Assembly (NCBI GenBank): GCA_037355855.1 | Contig: CM074758.1 | Coordinates: 7,661,001 to 7,725,000 of the forward strand | Origin: Pseudo-nitzschia pungens | Taxonomy: Eukaryota; Bacillariophyta; Bacillariophyceae; Bacillariales; Bacillariaceae | Direction: 5' to 3' | DNA: 64,000 nt | In this document: one piece after another, positions 57,105 to 64,000 of the stretch | How positions within the stretch are numbered: the stretch's first letter is position 1 | Layout: each line of letters begins with the position of its first letter | The notes under the pieces: model-generated | Databases searched by the model: none | What the model was told of the DNA's origin: nothing | Seen by the model: only the letters and a program-made list of their open reading frames with translations | Translations under genes and position numbers: made by a program

Positions 57105-57875
57105 TTATTTAAACCATTTGGTAGAAAACCAATCCCATAGCTGAGCGTTGCTACACCAGTAACCATCCTCATAGTGTCTCAGCTCAAGTCTTGTATCACT
57201 TGCGTGTGTACCACAATAGGCAACGCCAAGATATTTATCGAATTTTTTGTTCTTCAAACGGCCATTTATCAAAATCCACTGTTGGTGCAATGCACCATTG
57301 CATTTGTAAAGGAAAACTTTGTCATACAGGTTTCCATGTTTGCCAGCCTCTAGACACATGGTTTTATCTATGGCTGGGCGGAGAGTATGGTCCCAAAAAC
57401 CGTGCTCCCATCGCTGTGCTGGAATTTCACGACTGCACCAAGGTCGGGCATATATCGGCTGTAAATTAACTGCACGCCCATTATGTAAATCAATGCACAT
57501 TCCCAAATTATTATAGATCGTGTGATATGGCACCGACATACTCTTTGGTAAACCGTTGTACTTAGATGAATCTTCCCACACATCCAACCCCAATATCTCA
57601 TTATCGCCCTCGTTCTCCTCATAGGGGGCAGTAAAATCAACCTTTGATTCAGAAGAGGATACGTTTTGCGCAGATTCTTTCGGAAGATGATTGCGGTCGC
57701 TCCTATCCATTTCCTGGATCACCTCCGTCATGTCCTCTTCGTACTCTACTTCAGTGTCGAGGAGTGGGAATCCCACGTCGTCTTCAACTTCTCCTTCTAC
57801 CTCGCCGGGATCAAAGACTGCATGCTCGACCATCTCATTGCCGCCGTAACCCCTCAACCCACGCTGGTCACTCAT
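57105..57875 (-). CDS. R-type (ricin B-like) lectin-domain protein
   Basis: 256 residues, single exon, with no signal peptide at the chosen start. The first 110 residues are acidic and disordered. The C-terminal about 140 residues have a beta-trefoil pattern: MCIDLHNGRAVNLQPIY with PAQRWEHG, KTMCLEAGKHG with GALHQQWILINGRL, and YLGVAY...DTRLELRHY with NAQLWDWF; QRW, QQW and QLW match the QxW repeats of R-type lectins. Only the sugar-binding type of fold is present; no catalytic toxin chain is encoded here. It may bind glycans inside the cell, or an upstream exon with a signal may have been missed. Confidence 0.7.
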   Translation of the reverse strand: MSDQRGLRGYGGNEMVEHAVFDPGEVEGEVEDDVGFPLLDTEVEYEEDMTEVIQEMDRSDRNHLPKESAQNVSSSESKVDFTAPYEENEGDNEILGLDVWEDSSKYNGLPKSMSVPYHTIYNNLGMCIDLHNGRAVNLQPIYARPWCSREIPAQRWEHGFWDHTLRPAIDKTMCLEAGKHGNLYDKVFLYKCNGALHQQWILINGRLKNKKFDKYLGVAYCGTHASDTRLELRHYEDGYWCSNAQLWDWFSTKWFK

Positions 57876-59894
57876 TGCTTGTTCGACGAGAAGTACGCCT
57901 GGCTCTGCATCTTTTTATCGACGGTAGAAGATTCGAGATTGTGTTTAGAGATAGAAAAGAACAACGATGAGTTCAGAGGCCATAGGTGATGGTTGGATGT
58001 GTGGTCGTGGTCGTTTTGCTGTTGACTTACTGTTCTCATCATGCTGCAAACAAGAAAACAAACAGATATGGTTTCAATGCATCAGCGTACAAGTAGTCGG
58101 GTCGAGAATGACCAGAGGTACAACAGCACAGCGAGAATCAAATTTTAATTTTTTTTTGGACAAAACCACAAATTAGTTTAAAGTTTCAGAAGTCATCCCA
58201 CAAAATCCAGAGGAGAAGCTAGAGAAGACACTCATTGAAAATACGAAAGAGCAAAGAAAGAACTTCCTGTCAACCCCGACGCTTGGCCCACGCCGGCTGC
58301 GTTCACTTGGAAACTACTACTACTAGTAGTAATGAGCCCAAGAAAGAAAATGATTTTCATGATTATTTGTTGTTGTTAACTGTTAGATGCTTTTGTTTCT
58401 TTCTAAAAGAGAAATTGTGGGCATACTATTGAATACCCCAACTGCAGTTTTTTCGAAAAAAGAAATGTTTGTCCTCGTACGAGTAAGGTTAAGGTTACCT
58501 TGCTCGTACGTGGGTCTTGCTCTTGGCGGAAGGTCATACCTGAGTGACTGACTCATTTTAATTGGTTATCGTCTTACGTAGTACTACTATATTTTTTATT
58601 TTCTTGCGTAAGGTTTACCGTAGAGCTACCTGTACCGGTGATCTTACCGGAAGTGTACTTTTGAAACTCCAGGGGTCATGATCATAACCCTTGGTGTAAA
58701 ACTCTTCAATCCAGATCAAACTCGCAAGATGCATCGGTTCGTACCGTACGAGTAAGGTTACGATTTTAAGACCCCGGTACAGTAAAAAGTGTGTGTTTCT
58801 ACGGGGGTACCAGGCACTTTCGAGATTTTTTACACAGCTTCCCGGACCACCCAGACCACCCAGCACTCTTCCAACATACCTCGTCTATGATCCTGCAAGA
58901 GGAGGCTCTCTGAAACTGACCTTAGCTATCTCTTTTTCAAGATCAATTTATCATCTATTTTCAGCCAGAAAAGTGGCGTATTCATGAAAAACGGCATGCG
59001 GGACTTGAGAGTTTTTAGTATGGGGTTAAGTAAGGCATATTTAAATTTGGCGCGCCACGCGCCGGGTGACACTTTTTTCTTTTAATCCCGAGTGCTCAAA
59101 AACTATTCAACGGACGAAAATTGGAAAACAATCACGTAATAACATGGGATATTGAGTATTGGCTATATTACAAGTTCGATGGGTTCCAGATCAGCTTAAG
59201 GAATGGGAACACTTGTAAACAATAGTTCTTTACAACCCCGGTCATCCCGTATCATCAGAATAGGCCCCGGACCGTTCCCCAGAATTCGTATTTTCTACCC
59301 TCTGGTACTAGAAACGCGCAGTATTTACCGTGCCGGGGTCTTAAGATCTTACAGTCTTACTGTGCGTTAATAAATAAGGCTTACTCAAAGTAATATTAAT
59401 TACAGTAATCAGATTGCTGAGTTTTGTGGACACGTGAAGTTGTTCTCATCAGGGTAAGTTACGAGTACAGGTAAGGTTACTCACTACTACGTACTTACTA
59501 GGGATTCATCCTCACAAAGGTTACCTTACCGTACCGGTAAACCTTACGTAAGGTTACCGTATGCCACATGTCCCCAACCCGATGGCAATCTATGTTTTCG
59601 ACCGATTCGATTCGACCGTCTTCTTTGAAGGCCCTAAGGTTACTCTTTTCCGTGACATACGGTACTGTAGTCAAAAAAATAATGGTCACCCGTTTGATTG
59701 CCTGGTAATTACAGTAATTACCGGTAAGGCCTTACTGTGGATCTTTTCGTTCTGCCGATCTCGAATCAATCTCGAGAAGAAAACGAACCACGAGACGATA
59801 GAATCTGCCACAACGTCCCACAAAATTCACGGCATCAGCAAAGTCGCAGCAGAAACGAAAAGACGAGCACCCCAACAAACGATATCGAAACAAA
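57876..59894. other. Intergenic, 2 kb, upstream of two divergent genes
   Basis: No gene seen. GTAAGG motifs at 58484-58502 (GTAAGGTTAAGGTTACC), 58606 and 58753, and a dense cluster at 59460-59740 just upstream of the dehydrogenase. ACTACTACTACTAGTAGTAA lies at about 58313. Confidence 0.55.
59457..59740. repeat. Second dense cluster of GTAAGGTTAC near-palindromes
   Basis: GGTAAGGTTACTC, AAGGTTACCTTACCG, GTAAACCTTACGTAAGG, TTACCGTATG, TAAGGTTACTC and ACCGGTAAGGCC lie within 280 bases. The part at 59517-59563 is almost a perfect palindrome. The dehydrogenase ATG is 155 bases downstream, so the cluster overlaps its promoter. Confidence 0.75.
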
Positions 59895-60866
59895 ATGCCC
59901 ACTCCACTACGTTGTGATCCCAAATTGTTCGAGAAAGATCTCTCGGAACAAGTCGTTATTGTTACCGGAGCCAACACCGGACTCGGCCTCGAAACCGCGC
60001 GCCAGCTCTCGAAGCAAGGGGCGAAGGTAATCGTGGCTTCTCGCAACGCAGAAAAGGGAACCGCCGCCGCGGAGGAGGTCGGTGGAATATTTTTGACGAG
60101 CCTGGATCTCGCGTCGTTGGACAGCGTCCGGGAGTTTGCCAAGGCCTTCACGGAAGCCTACGACCGACTCGATATCTTGGTAAACAATGCCGGAATCATG
60201 ATGTGTCCCCCGCTCAAGACCAACGACGGATTCGAGATGCAGTTTGGGGTCAACCATCTCGGCCATTTCCTCTTGATGCGACTCCTGACGCCCCTGCTCA
60301 TCGAAACTGCCGAGAAGACCCAAAAACCGTCACGTTTTTTGGCTCTTTCTTCCCTCCTCGGTGCCGAATCCTCCATCGCCAAATGCGTACCCGAAATCGA
60401 CTTTGATGACCTCATGTTCGAAACACGCGAGTACGACGGGGAAACCGCATACGGCCAGAGCAAGCTCGCCAACTATCTCCACGCGCTCGAAGCCAGCCGC
60501 AGGATCCCTTCCGACCAACTCATTTCCATGAGCAATCATCCGGGTTGGGTGTACACCGAATTGGACCGACACATGGCAGCCAAGATGTTTGGAACCGGGC
60601 GCATTGCAGACTTCGTGAGCGAAGTGTTTCGCAGACTCTTCCTCCTCAGCGGAAACATGATCAGACCGGACGATGGAATTCAAACCTCGCTGCATTGTAT
60701 CTTGGACGACAACGTCGAAAGCGGCAAGTTTTATTCGCAATTCGGGTTGTACAAGGACAAACAGTGCCAGGCCGGTGGATTGCCGATGGATATTCCCAAT
60801 CCCAATGCCACGGTCGAAGTGGCTGAAAAGTTGTGGGAAGTTTCCGAAAAGTTGGTTGGACTCTGA
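59895..60866 (+). CDS. Short-chain dehydrogenase/reductase (retinol-dehydrogenase-like)
   Basis: 323 residues, single exon. It has the Rossmann motif TGANTGLGLETARQL, RNAEKG (an Arg after beta-2, suggesting NADP(H)), LDLASLDSVREFA, LDILVNNAGIM, NHLGHFLL, a catalytic Ser in FLALSSLLG and YGQSKLANYLHALE (catalytic Tyr and Lys), then NHPGWVYTEL. This is the classical SDR pattern of the retinol dehydrogenase/WW-oxidoreductase/protochlorophyllide-reductase-like group. Substrate unknown. No targeting peptide is evident, so it is probably cytosolic. Confidence 0.93.
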   Translation: MPTPLRCDPKLFEKDLSEQVVIVTGANTGLGLETARQLSKQGAKVIVASRNAEKGTAAAEEVGGIFLTSLDLASLDSVREFAKAFTEAYDRLDILVNNAGIMMCPPLKTNDGFEMQFGVNHLGHFLLMRLLTPLLIETAEKTQKPSRFLALSSLLGAESSIAKCVPEIDFDDLMFETREYDGETAYGQSKLANYLHALEASRRIPSDQLISMSNHPGWVYTELDRHMAAKMFGTGRIADFVSEVFRRLFLLSGNMIRPDDGIQTSLHCILDDNVESGKFYSQFGLYKDKQCQAGGLPMDIPNPNATVEVAEKLWEVSEKLVGL

Positions 60867-61655
60867 TCGAACTACTTCCATCCATAGGAAGAAGACGAAT
60901 GGACGCAGTCTCCGATAGGACTCAGTTGGATCTGACACGTTGAATAACGGACGGTACTAGAAACAAACCTATCGAGTTAAAATGTGAATGTGAATGTAAA
61001 AATAGAATTGAATGTAACAAGAATAACGTTGAACTATGAATGCAACCCCTTTCAAGAACGAAGGTTCTGATCATGTTCATGATCGCAACAAAATGTACAC
61101 GTATGTACGTACTCGTAATATCCAATCTCGAGTATTGCCAAAACTGAGGTTTACGCATTCGGACCTGAATGGCAAGTCACTTACCCGCCTCAGTTGCGTC
61201 CATCGAGCTTTGTTTTTCGGGAAACTGCAACTCATCGGCCCTACCGTACCGAATACGAGGCTAGGGCATATCCGAACACGTCCGAACAAATAATGATGAG
61301 AAGAGATGAAAGATGAAACCCTACCGTATCATTATTATTACGAAGTGTTACATTTTTAAAAAAAAATTAAAAAAATTCTAAAAAATCATTTTATATTTTA
61401 AAAATTTCAATTCAGATTACGTCTGCCCTTCAACAGTTTGACAGGAAATCTCGTTCTCCCACATACTGACTCTGTTTTACCCCGACAATCGATCATCGCA
61501 AGGATCGAGCAACGGAGTAAGACTTCCCGGTAGATCAATCAAACTCACCGCGAGGAGAGTGGAAAGCACCGGGACTGATGCCATAGCGGGCCCATTGTCT
61601 CGGAGAAGCGATACACACGACATTCATTTCGACAATATTACAAATTCGAGTTTCG
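60867..61655. other. Intergenic between dehydrogenase and bS18m
   Basis: No gene seen. 61345-61420 is an A/T-only tract (T5A9TTA7 and similar). Confidence 0.6.
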
Positions 61656-62897
61656 ATGGCGGGTCCTATCCGAATTCTCCTGGCGTCTTGCGGCCGGAGG
61701 TCCGTCTCCGGTGTGGGTGGTGCAATGCAACACAGAATACAGACGCATGGGGAATCCCTGCTTCGGTTGTCATCGGTTTCCTCCGCATCGCGGGGCAATG
61801 AATTGCTCGTCCGATTCTTTACCAGTGGAGACGACAATAACAGTAGCAATAGCAATAGCAATAGCAATAGCAATAGCAACAAACCCACCGGCCAAAAGCA
61901 ACAACCACAGAAAGACGACAGCGAGGACGATCCGTTCGGGGTTCATTTCCAGGACGGAGACGATCTGGGAAACCTCGGGCCTAAGAATCCCCCGCGCTAC
62001 AAACGAGATGCCGTTACCGGAAAATTCACCGGAGAAGAAGAGGAGGAACTCACGGAATCCCAAAAGAAACTCCTCAACATGGATCCCATCCAGGAACAAG
62101 ACTATCTCCTGGACAAGGTGCTCAACGAATGGGACATTGACGCCTCGCATCCCGACGACAAGTCCGCGTTTCCGGAACCGGTCAAACTGTCGGCCCTGGC
62201 GAGGCGCATCCGGGAGGACAACGCGGGAATGACCACCCTTGGCCGCAGCGTGGAATCGCAGGCCTTTCGTGGAAAGCTGGAAGACGGAGCGGATGCCTAC
62301 GTGGACCGGACGGGATTCTCGAAACCCCTGAGTCCGGCCGAGTTCGGGATCTTTCGGAAGCACGCCAGGGACGAGCACAACCTGAGCATCGGTGAGGACG
62401 ACATCCCGGTCGAACCCAACAACGACGATTTCGACGACGATGATTCGCTGCTGGGCGGCTACGCCGATACCGAGGAACTCAACACCCAGTGGATGTCCTC
62501 GAGTGCCATGCGCTTCATGGACGATACCAAGGACGACGATCCCTTTTCGGATCTCCTCCCGAGCGATCTCAGCCCGACACTCCTGGTCAACCGCCGCAAG
62601 GCCAAGCCCATTCCAAAGCACCTCCTCCACCACAACAACCTGGCATTGCTGCGCCGGTACATCACGCCGTCCGGCCAGATCATGAACCGGGTCCAGTCGC
62701 GTTTGGGGGCCAAGGATCAGCGCAAGGTTGCCAAGCTCATCAAGCGGGCCCGCCACCTGGGACTCATTCCCAACTCGGGACAGTTTGTCGTGGAAGCGCA
62801 CGGCAACATACACGAGGAGGACATCGACGAGGACAAGGACTGGGAGAAGGAATTGAAACGAAGAGGATTGGTGGTGACGAAAAAGAAACAGCGATAG
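61656..62897 (+). CDS. Mitochondrial small-subunit ribosomal protein bS18 with long N-terminal extension
   Basis: 413 residues. The start at 61656 gives a basic, Arg/Ser-rich presequence (MAGPIRILLASCGRRSVSG) suited to mitochondrial import. The bS18 core is at the C-terminus: KPIPKHLLHHNNLALLRRYI, TPSGQIMNRVQSRLGAKDQR, KVAKLIKRARHLGLIP, matching the family signature (L..F....G.I..R..TGL..K.QR.L...IKRAR..GL.P). A long acidic middle region with an (SN)n run (AGCAAT repeat, 61841-61880) has no known counterpart. bS18 sits at the platform of the small subunit and is usually about 75-200 residues, so this is several times larger. The large extension could be a mitoribosome-specific addition. Confidence 0.85.
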   Translation: MAGPIRILLASCGRRSVSGVGGAMQHRIQTHGESLLRLSSVSSASRGNELLVRFFTSGDDNNSSNSNSNSNSNSNKPTGQKQQPQKDDSEDDPFGVHFQDGDDLGNLGPKNPPRYKRDAVTGKFTGEEEEELTESQKKLLNMDPIQEQDYLLDKVLNEWDIDASHPDDKSAFPEPVKLSALARRIREDNAGMTTLGRSVESQAFRGKLEDGADAYVDRTGFSKPLSPAEFGIFRKHARDEHNLSIGEDDIPVEPNNDDFDDDDSLLGGYADTEELNTQWMSSSAMRFMDDTKDDDPFSDLLPSDLSPTLLVNRRKAKPIPKHLLHHNNLALLRRYITPSGQIMNRVQSRLGAKDQRKVAKLIKRARHLGLIPNSGQFVVEAHGNIHEEDIDEDKDWEKELKRRGLVVTKKKQR

Positions 62898-63251
62898 ATC
62901 ACGGACTACAAGCAGTAAACTACGAACTATAGGAAACAATGGAATGGAAATTCTTTGCTGCGCCATGCATTATTCGTGTCTGCACTTGTTTTGCAATGAA
63001 ACGTGCCCGGAATGGCCGTTTGGTGTTTTCTATCGCTTATTTTCGTTCAGTTCCTTTTGTTTGTCCGTATACACTTACACGTAGGAAGTTCCCTATGGTC
63101 CAACGGTGTGCCGGAGAGCTCACCACACCCATGGTTCGAACTCCTTGGGCACTTTGCCTGGCTGCCGTTTCTCTCTCAGTTTATACCAACTGGTCAGTGT
63201 TTGTTAGATTGCATCGCATCGCATGGCATCGCATCGCATCGCATGCGTCGG
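62898..63251. other. Spacer between bS18m and the right-edge gene
   Basis: Contains a GCATC pentamer run at 63212-63245. An open frame on the plus strand across it (62939-63262) has no recognisable feature. Confidence 0.6.
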
Positions 63252-64000
63252 TCAGTTGGTAGCAAAGACATCTTCGAGGCAGTTCCGCAAAAGCTCCAAT
63301 TCGGATTCGGTCCGATGGTGGTTTCGGAAGCACAAGGGGGAGGGTCCGACGACCGAGTTTTCGTCGCCATCACTAGTAGCTTCCGAAGCAGCGTTAGATG
63401 TCCCGCACGAGGCAGCAACCACCTCCTTCGCCGACATCCTTCTGGAGGAACGAATGGGGGAGCTCCCGATGGAGCCGCCGTCGACAGCTTCCGCTCCAGT
63501 TTCCGGCGACGAGGCTGCGGCGACGGGGAGCGGGCAAATGGGGGAACACTCAATGGCGTCGACCATCCCGAGGCCCGCGATTCGGGTGCCCCCGTGGTTG
63601 GCGCCCGACGGTGCCCGCCGGAACAACGCCGGGCTCTCCACAGCTCTGGCGGCCCACGAGAGCATCCGCACGCCGTCGTCGTCGTTTTCGGGGGACTTGG
63701 TGGTCGTCGCGGATCCATGGATGGTACCGCGGGTCGGTAGTTTCCTTCTGTATTTGCTGCTGTACCGCGGAGACGGGGTTTTCAAAAAGTTCACCGTCAG
63801 GAGCGACTCGGGAAGCGGGCTGCCCGATTCGGACTGGGTGATGATGCACGGAGGAGACTCCTCCGCAAATTGGACAGAGCCGTGTTGCGACTCCTGTTGG
63901 GGTGGCTTGGATGCTCCCTCGGTTGCTTGGCAATGCTTCTGGTGTTGGAGATGTGGATCCGCCTTGGACTGGAGGTAGCGAGCCAGGGGTGGTGGCGACA
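63252..64000 (-). CDS. Unknown protein, C-terminal part, running off the right edge
   Basis: On the minus strand the frame is open from the last complete codon (63998) to the stop at 63252, about 249 residues. It is Ser/Pro/Gln/Glu-rich and looks disordered; the end reads RTESELELLRNCLEDVFATN. No domain was recognised. A plus-strand frame also spans this stretch (63223-63978), but its translation has long Trp/Cys-rich segments typical of an antisense shadow, so the minus strand is preferred. Confidence 0.5.
   Translation of the reverse strand, partial: SPPPLARYLQSKADPHLQHQKHCQATEGASKPPQQESQHGSVQFAEESPPCIITQSESGSPLPESLLTVNFLKTPSPRYSSKYRRKLPTRGTIHGSATTTKSPENDDDGVRMLSWAARAVESPALFRRAPSGANHGGTRIAGLGMVDAIECSPICPLPVAAASSPETGAEAVDGGSIGSSPIRSSRRMSAKEVVAASCGTSNAASEATSDGDENSVVGPSPLCFRNHHRTESELELLRNCLEDVFATN

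Noticed and set aside
57105..57875. Ricin-type toxin
   Set aside because: Only a lectin beta-trefoil is present, with no catalytic chain and no signal peptide.
63080..63160. tRNA-like stretch (GGTCCAACGG ... GGTTCGAACTCC)
   Set aside because: The T-arm and acceptor stems do not pair in either orientation.
63223..63978. Plus-strand gene at the right edge
   Set aside because: It begins within a GCATC simple repeat and its translation is Trp/Cys-rich at the end; the minus frame is open to the edge and ends like a normal protein.

Overview
The window looks like nuclear DNA of a photosynthetic stramenopile, most likely a diatom. It has a fucoxanthin chlorophyll a/c light-harvesting protein with a signal peptide ending in a GAF motif, an mTERF protein with an ATAF-type plastid-import motif, a twin-arginine thylakoid-lumen precursor, a cell-surface protein with a Pro/Ser-rich stalk, and short GT-AG introns of 100-370 bases. 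The species cannot be named from the sequence. Nearly all genes are eukaryotic housekeeping, trafficking or organelle genes; there is no operon-like arrangement.

Layout. 1-2937: a multidomain protein, cut by the left edge, joining an indoleamine 2,3-dioxygenase-like domain, an FAD/NADPH reductase module and a cytochrome b5 domain. 2989-8083 (-): a two-exon ABCC-type ABC transporter, tail to tail with it. 9709-15550 (-): a complete Ty3/gypsy retrotransposon with 189-base LTRs and a GTTAC target duplication, about 460 bases upstream of the light-harvesting gene at 16014. Then come ENY2/Sus1 (18167), a lumenal precursor (20283) and an RGP1-like protein (21113-23017, -). 24083-28299 is a 4.2-kb non-coding block of nested tandem repeats full of small hairpins, bounded by perfect 23-base direct repeats. 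29057-30820 is an aspartic protease and 31185-33277 (-) a possible CDT1-like protein; both are broken into several frames. 36001-37460 (-) is a surface beta-helix protein.

The right half is gene-dense: SR-protein kinase (41200-44783), Arp1/centractin-like (45069-46799, -), plastid mTERF (47576-50033), Golgi CASP golgin (50967-53613), MATH-BTB-SAP protein (54122-55327, -), R-type lectin-domain protein (57105-57875, -), short-chain dehydrogenase (59895-60866), mitochondrial ribosomal protein bS18 (61656-62897), and the end of an unknown protein running off the right edge (-).

The strongest candidates for something undescribed are: (i) the dioxygenase-reductase-b5 fusion, which would put an IDO and its electron donors on one chain; (ii) the hairpin satellite, whose stems show paired compensatory changes between copies; (iii) a family of near-palindromic GTAAGGTTAC motifs clustered in many gene-free gaps; (iv) the retrotransposon's gag and pol, in the same frame and separated only by UGA-AUG. 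Nine reading-frame breaks in four genes all have the same sign (one extra base, in or beside a short base run). This most likely reflects sequence errors, or decay, rather than biology, but it can be tested.
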